A stretch of DNA of 64,000 nucleotides from Flavobacterium microcysteis (GCF_006385255.1 NZ_VFJE01000049.1:62001-126000), one strand, 5' to 3'; numbered from the stretch's first letter, positions 9,647 through 20,326 are shown. The notes: generated from the sequence alone by a model not told the origin. A program made the numbers and translations.

Positions 9647-10531
9647 TTAAAATCTGATTTTCCCCCATTTACTGGAATTCAGCGGAGAAATTCTGTTCAG
9701 GTTTTCAACTAAATCTGCAATTGCAATAGATGGGCCGCCTGTGTAAATCGAAACGATTTCATCTGACTTGGCATCAAAAAACACACGTGTCAGCAATGCA
9801 TTTGGACGGATATCATATATTTGAGCCAGGGTTTTTACAGAATTTTTAATATTTTCCTTACCTCTTTTCAAATCTTCGCTCATCAAATCAATTCCTGTTG
9901 AGTGGTATTGGTACAAGGCATCTCTGTATGGAGCAAAAGTATTCGACATCAGGTCTGTAATCAAGAAATATCTCGAAACATTCCCATCTGCCTGGTTCCA
10001 TCCTTTTGAGCCTCCTTGTTGGGCTAAAATAGCCACGTTTTGAGCCAGCTCATAATATTGTGTTCCTCCTTTTGGTGAAAAAGTATCTGCATCCATTCCC
10101 ATAATGATATAGCTGTAGAATGCGATTACTGACACCAGATTGGAGTCGTAGCTGTTTGGGTTAAAGATCAGGTTTTCAAATTCAATATATCTGAAATTAA
10201 AGTCTTTATCATTAAAGTTGAATACCGGCGAAGAATACATTGAGTTATAACCAGGACGAGACGATTGTACCTGAATTGTTGCCGAAAACTGATCAGAACT
10301 GTATCCTGAAACGTTTATAAACATGGTCGATTCAATTCTTTCATTCTCCGCAAACGCCTGATTTGTCCAACGGGTCTTATTCACAAATTCATTTAGTGAA
10401 CGTTCCAGCGTTTTAAAAATCTGCGTATTGGCATTTGTGATTCGGTCATAGTTTATTTTTACGGTACATCTCAACTCCTGAGCCTGGACAGATCCGACGG
10501 CGAACAACAAAAACAATAATATCTTACGCAT
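9647..10531 (-). CDS. porD: DUF4835 family protein, PorD-like T9SS-associated protein
   Basis: 294 residues with a cleavable signal peptide (MRKILLFLLFAVGSVQAQ) and a periplasmic or outer-membrane-associated body rich in beta and mixed segments. It matches, from memory, the DUF4835 family, whose members have been named PorD and linked to the type IX secretion system. Its start overlaps the end of coaBC by 8 bases, so the two are translationally close. The neighbourhood coaBC-DUF4835-recN is one I recognise from flavobacteria. The T9SS link is family knowledge; nothing in this sequence proves it. The presence of three T9SS cargo proteins in the same window fits. Confidence 0.75.
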   Translation of the reverse strand: MRKILLFLLFAVGSVQAQELRCTVKINYDRITNANTQIFKTLERSLNEFVNKTRWTNQAFAENERIESTMFINVSGYSSDQFSATIQVQSSRPGYNSMYSSPVFNFNDKDFNFRYIEFENLIFNPNSYDSNLVSVIAFYSYIIMGMDADTFSPKGGTQYYELAQNVAILAQQGGSKGWNQADGNVSRYFLITDLMSNTFAPYRDALYQYHSTGIDLMSEDLKRGKENIKNSVKTLAQIYDIRPNALLTRVFFDAKSDEIVSIYTGGPSIAIADLVENLNRISPLNSSKWGKIRF

Positions 10532-11732
10532 AAAAATGTTGTATTACTTTATTTAAAATATCTTCGGCCACAGCTTCTTTTGTTTTCAAAGGCATAGGCT
10601 CAATTTCAAAATTCTTGTCGATAAAGGTAATTTTATTTGTCGATTTTCCAAAACCGGCTCCTTCATCCTGCAACGAATTGAGAACAATCAAATCTAGGTT
10701 TTTTTTCTGGATTTTCAATTTTGCGTTTTCAATTTCATTCTCCGTTTCTAATGCAAACCCAATCAAGAATTGTTTTTGTTTTACTTTTCCTAAAGAAGCC
10801 AGAATATCCTGTGTTTTTTCCAATTCGATGGTAAAAGCGTCTTCTGTCTTTTTTATTTTTTGTGTGGCCGGAAACTTTGGCCTGTAATCTGCAACCGCAG
10901 CTGCAGCTATTGCTGCATCAACATCTCCAAAATAACGGTGTGCTGCTTCATACATTTCTTGTGCTGAAGTCACGTTGACCAGATTAATACCTGATTTTTT
11001 AGGCTTCAGATGTGTTGGTCCTGAAATCAGAATCACATCAGCTCCTAATCCAGCGGCATGTTCTGCAATATCAAATCCCATTTTGCCAGAAGAATGATTT
11101 CCTATAAAACGCACAGGATCTATTGCTTCGTATGTTGGCCCGGCTGTAACCAGTATTTTTTTTCCTTTTAACGGCAGTTTGCTTGCTATATCAGCTTCGA
11201 GAAAGGCAATAATATTTTCAGGTTCGGCCATCCTTCCTTCTCCGGAAAGTCCGCTTGCCAATTCTCCAGATTCCGCAGGAATCATGATATTGCCAAATTG
11301 CTGTAATAATTTAAAGCTCGCTAAAGTTGATGGATGCTTGTACATGTCCAAATCCATTGCAGGAGCAAAATAAACCGGACATTTAGCAGAAAGATAGGTT
11401 GCGATTAAAAGATTATCGCAGGTGCCATTTGCCATTTTAGACAATGTGTTTGCTGTAGCCGGAGCAACTAACATCAAATCGGCCCAAAGACCTAATTCGA
11501 CATGGTTATTCCAGACGGCATCTTCATCGTCGTTATAAAAAGTGGAATGTACAGGATTTTTAGAAAGTGTGGAAAGTGTGAGCGGTGTCACAAAATCCTT
11601 AGAAGCAGGTGTCATGACCACTTGGACATTGGCACCTGCTTTTATGAATAATCTTACTAGCGAGGCTGTTTTATATGCGGCAATCCCACCGGAAACTCCC
11701 AGCACTATTTTTTTACCACTTAAAACAGACAT
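10524..11732 (-). CDS. coaBC: Bifunctional phosphopantothenoylcysteine decarboxylase / phosphopantothenate-cysteine ligase
   Basis: Two consecutive steps of coenzyme A synthesis: ligation of cysteine to 4'-phosphopantothenate (CoaB) and FMN-dependent decarboxylation (CoaC). The N-terminal flavoprotein domain (about 1-180) shows GVSGGIAAYKTASLVRLF, the conserved Asn-His NHVELGLWADL and APATANTLSKMANGTCDNLL. The C-terminal CoaB domain (about 185-402) shows VTAGPTYEAIDPVRFIGNHS followed by SGKMG, and a Rossmann-like nucleotide-binding layout. The 402-residue length is typical of the fused bacterial enzyme. It lies 6 bases after rpoZ and overlaps the porD-like gene by 8 bases, so it is in an operon with both. 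Confidence 0.95.
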   Translation of the reverse strand: MSVLSGKKIVLGVSGGIAAYKTASLVRLFIKAGANVQVVMTPASKDFVTPLTLSTLSKNPVHSTFYNDDEDAVWNNHVELGLWADLMLVAPATANTLSKMANGTCDNLLIATYLSAKCPVYFAPAMDLDMYKHPSTLASFKLLQQFGNIMIPAESGELASGLSGEGRMAEPENIIAFLEADIASKLPLKGKKILVTAGPTYEAIDPVRFIGNHSSGKMGFDIAEHAAGLGADVILISGPTHLKPKKSGINLVNVTSAQEMYEAAHRYFGDVDAAIAAAAVADYRPKFPATQKIKKTEDAFTIELEKTQDILASLGKVKQKQFLIGFALETENEIENAKLKIQKKNLDLIVLNSLQDEGAGFGKSTNKITFIDKNFEIEPMPLKTKEAVAEDILNKVIQHFYA

Positions 11733-11738
11733 CGTAAA

Positions 11739-12056
11739 TTATTTAGTAGTATCTCTGTGATAGATTTTACCTTCAAGCCATTCCTGTACAGCTAGTGCAT
11801 GTGGTTTTGGCAATTTTTCGTAGAATTTTGAAACTTCGATTTGTTCTTTGTTTTCAAAAATTTCTTCTAAGCTGTCATTATAGGTAGCAAACTCTTCCAA
11901 TTTTTCAGTCAATTCTTTTTTGATTTCAGAATTGATCTGGTTTGCTCTTTTAGCCATAATCGTAATCGCTTCGTACACATTACCTGTCGGTTCCTCAATC
12001 ATCGTCTTATTGTAAGTAACTGTGTTTACAGGAGCATTAGTCTTTTTTAAATCCAT
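11739..12056 (-). CDS. rpoZ: DNA-directed RNA polymerase omega subunit (Bacteroidota type)
   Basis: Small accessory subunit that helps assemble and stabilise the RNA polymerase beta' subunit. 105 residues. The core NVYEAITIMAKRANQINSEI resembles the conserved omega helix (normally ...A..RARQ...). The rest is an acidic helical tail ending in HRDTTK, as seen in the Bacteroidota family. It sits between bamD (9-base gap) and coaBC (6-base gap), an arrangement parallel to the gmk-rpoZ-coaBC clusters of other bacteria, which supports the call. Confidence 0.85.
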   Translation of the reverse strand: MDLKKTNAPVNTVTYNKTMIEEPTGNVYEAITIMAKRANQINSEIKKELTEKLEEFATYNDSLEEIFENKEQIEVSKFYEKLPKPHALAVQEWLEGKIYHRDTTK

Positions 12057-12065
12057 GACTTTTAT

Positions 12066-12872
12066 TTAATTAGAAAATTGTTGTAATTCTTTGTCGATTC
12101 TTGCCAATTTTTCATCGGCATCTTTTTTATACTGTGTCGATGCATTGAATTTCATAAGCAAGGCATACGATGCTTTTGCCAAATTCAATCTTTCTTTCTT
12201 TTTGTATTCCACACTATTGATTGCCAAAATATAGGCTGAATCAAATCGGTAATATAAAGCTTCTTCTTTGAACGGCGTTCCCGGATAGTCAGCAATAAAA
12301 TTATCCAATGCTTTTATTGCAGCAGAATAATCTCTTGTATAACCTCCTACCGTATGATATTGTTTTGCATTTTCGAATGCTTTTTTCTCCAGCTTTTCAC
12401 GTAACGATTTTACAAGCTCGTTTGCTTTTGGCAGAAGTTCTGAATTCGGATAATTATTGATAAATGCTTGCAGTTTATCGATTGCCTTGTCTGTATCTCC
12501 TTGATCTAAAGAATATCTTGGTGACAGCCTAGAGTAGCTTTCAGCACTCAAATAAGCTGCTTCTTCTGCCTTTTCACTCTTAGGATAACTGGAAGCAAAG
12601 CTTTCAAACTGATACGCTGCAAGATAATGCTGCTTTGTTTTATAATACGATTGCCCAAACATATAGAACATCTTTTCTGCAGCCGGCTTTCCTCTATAAG
12701 ATGGTGCTATTTGCTCAAAAAGACGTATTGCTTTTGTATATTTTCCAGCCTCATACATTTTTGAAGCGATGTCATATTTTACAGCGATATCCTCTGATTT
12801 CAAAGCTTTTTGGTAAGGACTGCATGAAGCAAAAGCAACCGCAATTATAAGTAAGCAAAATATTCTATTCAT
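12066..12872 (-). CDS. bamD: Outer membrane assembly lipoprotein BamD
   Basis: Lipoprotein of the BAM complex that folds beta-barrel proteins into the outer membrane. From the chosen start (MNRIFCLLIIAVAFASC) it has a compact lipoprotein signal with the lipobox cysteine at residue 17. A longer form from 12899 adds nine residues (MKSVNTILK) and cannot be excluded. The mature part is a string of TPR-like helical hairpins: KYDIASKMYEAGKYTKAIRL, EKMFYMFGQSYYKTKQHYLA, a segment with FASSYPKSEKAEEAAYLSA, and LDNFIADYPGTPFKEEALY. About 268 residues, normal for BamD. It is the first gene of a probable operon with rpoZ, coaBC, the porD-like gene and recN. Confidence 0.92.
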   Translation of the reverse strand: MNRIFCLLIIAVAFASCSPYQKALKSEDIAVKYDIASKMYEAGKYTKAIRLFEQIAPSYRGKPAAEKMFYMFGQSYYKTKQHYLAAYQFESFASSYPKSEKAEEAAYLSAESYSRLSPRYSLDQGDTDKAIDKLQAFINNYPNSELLPKANELVKSLREKLEKKAFENAKQYHTVGGYTRDYSAAIKALDNFIADYPGTPFKEEALYYRFDSAYILAINSVEYKKKERLNLAKASYALLMKFNASTQYKKDADEKLARIDKELQQFSN

Positions 12873-12928
12873 TTTCAAGATTGTATTTACTGATTTCAAG
12901 CTGTTTGAGGTCTCTTAAAAATCAACCG

Positions 12929-12936
12929 CAAATTTA
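12929..12936 (-). promoter_or_regulatory. Probable -7 element of the bamD operon
   Basis: TAAATTTG on the minus strand matches TAnnTTTG exactly, 30 bases upstream of the longer bamD start and 57 upstream of the preferred one. The -33 region is only T-rich with no clear TTG, so the call rests on the -7 element and the position. Confidence 0.45.
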
Positions 12937-13045
12937 GTTATTAATTATAGATTAAAAAAACATTTTTTCAAGCCCTCTAAAAGACTCAAAAATAAAAAAG
13001 ATGTCAAATAAATTATGACACCTTTTTAACGATTAAATTCTGTAT

Positions 13046-13555
13046 TTATTTTGCAGTCGTGACCGGACTTGTAAAGTTCTTCATTTCATTGTCGAACAAA
13101 TACAAACCTCCTTTATCATCACCAATCAGATTGATTTTATCCAGGATGTAACGTGCATTTGCTTCTTCTTCGATCTGCTCTGCTACATACCATTGCAAAA
13201 AGTTGTGCGTAGCATAATCTCTTTCATCCAAAGCAATACCTACAAGGTCGTTGATGCTTTCCGAAACTTTGATTTCGTGCTCCAACAATTGTTTGAAAAG
13301 GACTTTATAGCTTGACAAATCAAGCACAGGCTCCACTATTGAAGATATTTTAGCCTGTCCTCCTCTTTGGTTGATGTATTTTACCAATTTCAGCATGTGC
13401 ATTCTTTCCTCTTCGGATTGTGCAAACATAAAAGTTGATATTCCTTCAAATCCCTGGACTTCTGCCCAAGATGCCATAGCCAGATAAACTTGCGACGAAT
13501 CACCTTCTATCTTAATCTGACGGTTTAATGCTTCTTCTATTGATTTTGATAACAT
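13046..13555 (-). CDS. ftnA: Ferritin (FtnA type, non-haem)
   Basis: Iron storage protein that oxidises Fe(II) and stores it in a 24-subunit shell in the cytoplasm. 169 residues, all-helical. Ferroxidase ligands are visible in the expected spacing: Glu17 in IEGDSSQVYLAMASWAE, the EEERMHM segment (Glu and His), Glu94 in LLEHEIKVSESI, and a Glu-rich helix EQIEEEANARYI. Residue Tyr24 of the same site is present. It lacks the haem-binding Met of bacterioferritin. It lies 20 bases after dapA on the same strand and 147 bases before the bamD promoter region, so it may be the tail of the DUF6913-dapA transcript. Confidence 0.93.
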   Translation of the reverse strand: MLSKSIEEALNRQIKIEGDSSQVYLAMASWAEVQGFEGISTFMFAQSEEERMHMLKLVKYINQRGGQAKISSIVEPVLDLSSYKVLFKQLLEHEIKVSESINDLVGIALDERDYATHNFLQWYVAEQIEEEANARYILDKINLIGDDKGGLYLFDNEMKNFTSPVTTAK

Positions 13556-13575
13556 AATCTTAGGTTTTAAAGTAA

Positions 13576-14457
13576 CTAAAGTACTGTTTTCTTAACAAAT
13601 CGCTCAATTCTGCTTGCTAAATCTTCGTTAACATTCACTAATGGCAAACGTACTGTATTTTCTGACAATCCCAAAGTTTTAAAGATTTCTTTAACACCTG
13701 CCGGATTTCCTTGCTCAAAAATCATGTCGATTGAGTCGGCGATTTGGTAGTGTAGTTCATAAGCCTCATCTACTTTTCGTTCCAATCCTAAACGCACCAT
13801 TTTAGAGAATTGTTTTGGGAATCCTTCAGCAATTACTGAGATTACTCCCGCTCCACCAGCCAAAACCATTGGAAGCGTTACCATATCATCTCCAGAAATT
13901 ACTAAGAAACCTTTTGGTGCGCCTTGAATTAGCTTCATAGCCTGTACAATATCTCCAGCTGCTTCTTTTATTGCTACAACATTTTTAAAATCATTTGCCA
14001 AACGAATTACTGTCGACGGCAATACATTACTTGCTGTTCTTCCCGGAACATTATACAAAATTACAGGAAGCGGCGAAGCTTCTGCAATTGCCTTGAAATG
14101 CTGATAAATACCTTCTTGCGTTGGTTTGTTATAATATGGAGAAACCGAAAGCACAGCTGTAAAACCTGTAAAATCTCTGGTTTTTAACTCTTCAACAACT
14201 TCTGCAGTATTATTACCTCCAACACCCAAAACCAACGGCAATCTGCCATTATTAGTCTCTATTATGGTTTTGATGACTAATTCTTTTTCTTCTTTCTTTA
14301 ATGTTGCCGGCTCTCCGGTTGTTCCTAAAACCACCATATAATCAATTCCATTATCGATTTGGTAGTTTACGATTCTTTTTAAAGCCTCGACATCAACAGA
14401 AAAATCTTTTTTGAAAGGTGTGACAAGCGCTACGCCTGTCCCTATAAGTGACTGCAT
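13576..14457 (-). CDS. dapA: 4-hydroxy-tetrahydrodipicolinate synthase
   Basis: Condenses pyruvate with aspartate semialdehyde, the first committed step to diaminopimelate and lysine. A (beta/alpha)8 barrel of 293 residues. Visible are the entry motif [12 protein letters not shown], the [13 protein letters not shown] loop, the catalytic Tyr135 in LYNVPGRT and the Schiff-base Lys164 in VAIKEAAGD, followed by [10 protein letters not shown]. It starts one base after the stop of the DUF6913 gene and is followed 20 bases later by ferritin, so the three probably share a transcript. Confidence 0.96.
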   Translation of the reverse strand: MQSLIGTGVALVTPFKKDFSVDVEALKRIVNYQIDNGIDYMVVLGTTGEPATLKKEEKELVIKTIIETNNGRLPLVLGVGGNNTAEVVEELKTRDFTGFTAVLSVSPYYNKPTQEGIYQHFKAIAEASPLPVILYNVPGRTASNVLPSTVIRLANDFKNVVAIKEAAGDIVQAMKLIQGAPKGFLVISGDDMVTLPMVLAGGAGVISVIAEGFPKQFSKMVRLGLERKVDEAYELHYQIADSIDMIFEQGNPAGVKEIFKTLGLSENTVRLPLVNVNEDLASRIERFVKKTVL

Positions 14458-14458
14458 A

Positions 14459-14977
14459 TTATATTTTGTTTAGTATTTTTAAATATTTAAATAGTTCGAA
14501 AACAAAAACCTTATAGTTTTCAGCATTTGTATGGATCATAAAATGATTCAGCCTTTTATCGATTGTAGAAAATCCTACCTTGAAATTAGCTTTTGATTTA
14601 AAAGTCGTAATCATCAAAGGCGCTTTTTCAGTATCGTAATAGCTAATCAGCATGTCAAACTTCTTATCGGTAAACTCTTTTACATTTTTGTTTTCCAGTG
14701 TTCCTTTCCAGCTCAAATCTTTATGACTAAAACTTGGATAATTTACGGTTTCTTTTTTCTTGAAACGGTCTTTATATAACAATATCTGGATGTTCTCTCT
14801 TTTGATTCCGTTTGCTAAAAGTTCTTCTATCAGATTTACCTTGTCTTCAAAATAGGTCTTATCAATTAACAATCCGACAGTTGTTATCGTTTCGTCTGAT
14901 GGGTTTCCCTTTACGTGCAGGGAACTATTTTTTAATGTTCTTTTTGCAGAAAAGTTCTTGAAAAAATTTAAAAACAT
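14459..14977 (-). CDS. DUF6913-like conserved flavobacterial protein
   Basis: 172 residues, no signal peptide, probably cytoplasmic. The N-terminus is basic ([20 protein letters not shown]). The rest alternates beta strands and helices ([51 protein letters not shown]), like a small Rossmann-like fold. It ends in a helical [19 protein letters not shown] recall this as the DUF6913 family, always beside dapA in flavobacteria, but no function is known to me. Its close coupling to dapA suggests coexpression; a role in lysine or cell-wall precursor metabolism would be a guess. Confidence 0.75.
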   Translation of the reverse strand: MFLNFFKNFSAKRTLKNSSLHVKGNPSDETITTVGLLIDKTYFEDKVNLIEELLANGIKRENIQILLYKDRFKKKETVNYPSFSHKDLSWKGTLENKNVKEFTDKKFDMLISYYDTEKAPLMITTFKSKANFKVGFSTIDKRLNHFMIHTNAENYKVFVFELFKYLKILNKI

Positions 14978-14997
14978 AGTACTTTTACTTGTGATTA

Positions 14998-15005
14998 CAA
15001 ATTTA
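14998..15005 (-). promoter_or_regulatory. Probable -7 element before the DUF6913-dapA genes
   Basis: TAAATTTG on the minus strand, an exact TAnnTTTG match, 20 bases upstream of the DUF6913 start in the short divergent gap with the nucleotidase gene. No good TTG at -33. Confidence 0.4.
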
Positions 15006-15026
15006 ATTAAATAAGCCGTATTTCAG

Positions 15027-15806
15027 ATGCTAAAACTAAAAAACTATAACGCTGCACTGGCACAATTTGTTTCAATCCTAACATTATTTCTGGCAATTTC
15101 CTGCTCGACCCAAAAGCCTTATGTTTCAAAGATTGAAGGAAAACAGATTGGCATTACGAACACCAATCCACAAACTCCTGCTATCGAGGAATTTATAAAA
15201 CCTTACCGAGAAAATATCGACAAGGATATGAATCAGATTTTAGCCTATGCTCCAGAAACAATGGACAAAAGCAAAGGCGAATGGCAGACTACTATTGGCA
15301 GCCTACAGGCAGATATAACGCTTGCAACTGCCAACAAATTATTCCTGAAACGAGAAAACAAATCGGTGGATATCTGCCTATTGAATCACGGCGGTATCCG
15401 AAGCATGATTTCTAAAGGAAATGTGACAACCCGCACCGCTTTTGAATTAATGCCTTTTGAAAACGAATTGGTTGTTGTTGCTTTAAAAGGCCAACAGATT
15501 TTGGAAATGGTTAATTATCTGATTTCTGAGAAAAAGCCTCATCCGCTTGCAGGCATGGAAATCGTATTAAACAAAGATGCTGCTTCTTATAAAAGCATTA
15601 CTATACAAGGAAAACCGTTGGATCTCAACAAAACCTATTATGTAGCTACCAACGATTATCTTTATAATGGCGGTGACAGCATGAATTTCTTCAAAAAAGG
15701 AACCATGACTTCCTTAGATTATAAACTCCGCAATGTTTGGATTGATTATTTCAAAGAAACAGACACGATTCCGGTACCAAGAAACAAAAGAATTATTGTT
15801 GAGTAA
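15027..15806 (+). CDS. 5'-nucleotidase C-terminal-domain lipoprotein (UshA-like half)
   Basis: Periplasmic or outer-membrane lipoprotein holding only the substrate-specificity domain of UshA-type 5'-nucleotidases. The signal ends at lipobox LAISC (Cys26). The domain (about 50-255) shows LLNHGGIRSMISKGNVT, the FELMPFENELVVVALKG segment and YYVATNDYLYNGGDSMNFF, which in the family bind the nucleoside part. The metal-binding phosphoesterase half is encoded by the next gene, 23 bases downstream. In typical UshA the two domains are one chain in the opposite order, so this pair is a split and reordered version. 259 residues. Confidence 0.88.
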   Translation: MLKLKNYNAALAQFVSILTLFLAISCSTQKPYVSKIEGKQIGITNTNPQTPAIEEFIKPYRENIDKDMNQILAYAPETMDKSKGEWQTTIGSLQADITLATANKLFLKRENKSVDICLLNHGGIRSMISKGNVTTRTAFELMPFENELVVVALKGQQILEMVNYLISEKKPHPLAGMEIVLNKDAASYKSITIQGKPLDLNKTYYVATNDYLYNGGDSMNFFKKGTMTSLDYKLRNVWIDYFKETDTIPVPRNKRIIVE

Positions 15807-15829
15807 TCAGAAAGCCTAAAAGACACAAA

Positions 15830-16744
15830 ATGAAAAGAAGAGATTTTATACAAAAGACAGTAGCTAGTTCGGCTTTACTAACCGTTGGCGGATTATCATT
15901 AAGCAGTTTTAAGCCACTCGATAAAAAGCATATTACCATATTGCACACAAATGATGTTCATAGCCATATTGATCCGTTTCCACTAACCGATGCCAAAAAC
16001 CCTAATATGGGCGGCGTTTCCAGACGAGCCAGCCTGATTGAAAGCATCCGTAAGGAAAATCCAAATGTTTTGCTTTTGGATGCCGGCGATATATTCCAGG
16101 GCACACCCTATTTTAATTACTATGGCGGCGAATTGGAATTCAAGTTGATGAGCATGATGAAATATGATCTTGCCACTATGGGAAATCATGATTTTGACAA
16201 CGGAATTGACGGTTTCTATTCGCAATTGCACAATGCAAAGTTTGATTTTGTAAGCGCTAATTATGATTTCAAGAATACTATTCTGGAAGGCGTTGTTAAA
16301 CCTTATAAGGTTTTTGTCAAGGACGGCATTAAGATTGGTGTTTTTGGGTTGGGCGTTGAATTGGATGGTTTGGTAGACAAAAAGAATTACAAAGAGACAG
16401 TTTATAATGACCCGGTTTCTGTATCGCAGGAAATGACGCGGATTTTAAAGACACAAGAGAGATGTGATCTTATTATCTGTCTTTCTCATATTGGATATGC
16501 TTATAAAAACGACCCGGATAAGATTTCCGATTTAAAATTAGCTGCTGCCACAAGAGATATCGATTTGATTATTGGCGGACATACACATACTTTTCTTGAT
16601 AAGCCAACGATTGTAAAAAATCTCGATGGGATTGACACCTTGGTGAATCAGGTAGGTTGTTATGGTATTAATTTGGGAAGAATTGATTTTTATTTTGATA
16701 CGGATAAAAACAAGATACATAGCGGAAGAACAATCGTAGTTTAA
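15830..16744 (+). CDS. Tat-exported metallophosphoesterase (UshA-like catalytic half)
   Basis: Catalytic partner of the preceding gene: a calcineurin-like two-metal phosphoesterase acting on nucleotides. It begins with a twin-arginine signal (MKRRDFIQKTVASSALLTVG), so it is folded before export by Tat. Metal-ligand motifs are in order: ILHTNDVHSHIDP, LLLDAGDIFQGTPYFNYYGG, TMGNHDFDNGID, CLSHIGYA and LIIGGHTHTFLDKP. 304 residues with nothing after the catalytic domain, so it depends on the neighbouring gene for a substrate domain. The two halves use different export routes (Sec lipoprotein and Tat). Confidence 0.9.
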   Translation: MKRRDFIQKTVASSALLTVGGLSLSSFKPLDKKHITILHTNDVHSHIDPFPLTDAKNPNMGGVSRRASLIESIRKENPNVLLLDAGDIFQGTPYFNYYGGELEFKLMSMMKYDLATMGNHDFDNGIDGFYSQLHNAKFDFVSANYDFKNTILEGVVKPYKVFVKDGIKIGVFGLGVELDGLVDKKNYKETVYNDPVSVSQEMTRILKTQERCDLIICLSHIGYAYKNDPDKISDLKLAAATRDIDLIIGGHTHTFLDKPTIVKNLDGIDTLVNQVGCYGINLGRIDFYFDTDKNKIHSGRTIVV

Positions 16745-16768
16745 TCTTTGATCTTGATATTTAGATAC

Positions 16769-16812
16769 GTTTTTGAACGCAGATAGACGCTGATTTCACG
16801 GATTATGCGAAT
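16769..16812. repeat. Dispersed intergenic element (CTGATTTCACGGATT type)
   Basis: The stretch contains GCTGATTTCACGGATTATGC. A related stretch at 24110-24150 has TTGATTCCACGGATTTCGCT. Both are in intergenic DNA and are non-coding in appearance. Similar short elements are scattered in flavobacterial genomes from general experience. Confidence 0.4.
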
Positions 16813-16813
16813 T

Positions 16814-16853
16814 AAAAAAGCCATTAAATCTTTCATTTTAATGGCTTTTTTGT
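16814..16853. terminator. Bidirectional terminator between the phosphoesterase gene and ligA
   Basis: Hairpin AAAAAAGCCATTAAA / TTTTAATGGCTTTTTT lies between the convergent stops at 16744 and 16881, with A and T runs on both sides so that it can serve both strands. Confidence 0.8.
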
Positions 16854-16880
16854 TTTGTATGGATTTGTCAAACCGACACT

Positions 16881-18890
<2,010 letters not shown>

Positions 18891-18949
18891 CTAGTTTAGT
18901 TCTGTAAACAGAGCACTAAAATAACCAATTTTCAATAAATATTACGATT

Positions 18950-19426
18950 TTATGACGACTGAATTATACCGTTGATTTGCAAATATAACTGCCCATCACT
19001 CAGTATAGCTCCTTGTTGGATCAGATTAAAAATCGCATCGTTTCTTTCTTCTTCATACTCCTTCTGTCCTATCTTAATTTCTACCGTTTCGGTAAACATA
19101 TTTTCACTCAGCCATTGCAATCCTTCTCGGGTCATAAAATCGACATCAGTAACTAACGCTTTAAGCACAATCGATTTGATTACTTTTTCCTGGCAATGAA
19201 AAAGGAAAATATAATTTTTAGAAAAGTGCTCCAAATAGTGAGCACCGGTCAAAACACCTTCCCAAATCAGGTCAGAAAACACATCTAATTCCTGTTCTGC
19301 AACTTCTGGTTTTTCAGCCTTGATTGTGTCCCATTCTTTTTTATCGATTGATTGCGTAGCCAGGAAATTAGCAAATTCCTGATGAAGCGCTTCAAACTGT
19401 TCTTTTGTTAATCTTTTGTATTTCAT
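18950..19426 (-). CDS. DUF6495-like conserved flavobacterial protein
   Basis: 158 residues, no signal peptide, acidic, probably cytoplasmic. Starts MKYKRLTKEQFEALHQEFAN and is mainly helical, with conserved-looking aromatic segments DLIWEGVLTGAHYLEHFSK and YIFLFHCQEKVIKSIVL. It ends in an amphipathic region (ILSDGQLYLQINGII). I recall this as DUF6495, a family of Flavobacteriales with no assigned function. It lies between ligA and the ribosomal protein operon on the same strand, separated from the latter by a terminator, so it is probably transcribed separately. Confidence 0.7.
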   Translation of the reverse strand: MKYKRLTKEQFEALHQEFANFLATQSIDKKEWDTIKAEKPEVAEQELDVFSDLIWEGVLTGAHYLEHFSKNYIFLFHCQEKVIKSIVLKALVTDVDFMTREGLQWLSENMFTETVEIKIGQKEYEEERNDAIFNLIQQGAILSDGQLYLQINGIIQSS

Positions 19427-19427
19427 C

Positions 19428-19470
19428 TTTTATGCTTTATGCTATAAGCTAAACGCCATAGGCATTTTAT
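19428..19470. repeat. Short imperfect repeat before the DUF6495 gene
   Basis: TTTATGCTTTATGCTATAAG followed by CTAAACGCCATAGGC; two overlapping TTTATGCT copies and a GCTATAAGC near-palindrome. Probably part of a dispersed intergenic element. Low certainty. Confidence 0.3.
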
Positions 19471-19477
19471 AAAAAAA

Positions 19478-19505
19478 AAATCCCGACTTTCATCGGGACT
19501 TTTAT
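19478..19505 (-). terminator. Terminator of the rpsF-rpsR-rplI operon
   Basis: Hairpin TCCCGA/TCGGGA with loop CTTTCA, preceded by ten As on the plus strand (a T run on the transcript). It lies 20 bases after the rplI stop. Confidence 0.85.
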
Positions 19506-19523
19506 ATTTCAGTATTGAAAATA

Positions 19524-19964
19524 CTATTTCTCAGCTACGATTTCGTAAGGCAAATCTACGATAACTTCTCTGTGTAATCTAACAGTAGCATTGTATTTAC
19601 CAGTACGCTTAACAATTCCAGAAGTAATGAATTTTCTGTCGATTGTTTGACCTTGCTTCTCCAAAGCTTCAACGATATCGATGTTAGTGATAGAACCAAA
19701 AAGTTTTTCACCACCAGCTTTAGCTGAAATTTTGATTTCAAGAGCTTTTAATGTTTCAGCCAATTTCTTAGCGTCATCAACAATTTTAGCTTCTTTGTGC
19801 GCTTTTTGTTTTAGGTTTTCAGCCAATACTTTTTTCGCAGAAGGAGTTGCCATGTGAGCAAATCCTTGTGGGATTAAGTAGTTACGTCCGTATCCGTTTT
19901 TCACAGTTACGATATCATCTTTAAAACCTAAGTTTTGAACGTCTTTTTTTAAGATAAGTTCCAT
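19524..19964 (-). CDS. rplI: 50S ribosomal protein L9
   Basis: Large-subunit protein that contacts 23S rRNA at the base of the L1 stalk and helps keep reading frame. 146 residues: N-terminal rRNA-binding domain with the L9 signature (NLGFKDDIVTVKNGYGRNYL followed by IPQGFA), then the long connecting helix and a C-terminal domain (KLFGSITNIDIVEAL ... VRLHREVIVDLPYEI). Last gene of the rpsF-rpsR-rplI operon, 60 bases after rpsR. Confidence 0.97.
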   Translation of the reverse strand: MELILKKDVQNLGFKDDIVTVKNGYGRNYLIPQGFAHMATPSAKKVLAENLKQKAHKEAKIVDDAKKLAETLKALEIKISAKAGGEKLFGSITNIDIVEALEKQGQTIDRKFITSGIVKRTGKYNATVRLHREVIVDLPYEIVAEK

Positions 19965-20024
19965 GTTGTTGTCCTTAATTTGTAGAAGTTAGGTTTCATT
20001 GTGAAACCAACAACTGTGTTTTTA

Positions 20025-20321
20025 CTATTTTAATAAATCGGCCACGTATGGCATTAAAGCTAAATGTCTTGCTCTCTTAACAGCTACAGACACTTTTCTT
20101 TGGTATTTCAATGAAGTTCCAGTTAAACGACGTGGAAGGATTTTCCCTTGCTCGTTTACGAATTTCAATAAGAAATCTGGATCTTTATAATCGATATATT
20201 TGATACCTGATTTTTTGAAACGGCAATACTTTTTAGTTTTGTTTGTTTCAATATTCAAAGGCGTAAGATATCTGATATCTCCGTCTTTTTTTCCTTTTGC
20301 TGATTGTTCAATCGTAGACAT
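20025..20321 (-). CDS. rpsR: 30S ribosomal protein S18
   Basis: Small-subunit protein binding 16S rRNA in the platform together with S6. 98 residues, with the S18 signature [20 protein letters not shown] and [20 protein letters not shown] then [10 protein letters not shown]. The N-terminus ([20 protein letters not shown]) is the Bacteroidota-type extension. Sits 5 bases after rpsF. Confidence 0.97.
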   Translation of the reverse strand: MSTIEQSAKGKKDGDIRYLTPLNIETNKTKKYCRFKKSGIKYIDYKDPDFLLKFVNEQGKILPRRLTGTSLKYQRKVSVAVKRARHLALMPYVADLLK

Positions 20322-20326
20322 AATAA

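Noticed and set aside
15806..15830. Possible frameshift splitting a single ushA gene
   Set aside because: The domains are in reversed order and each half has its own signal peptide, so this is a true two-gene arrangement.
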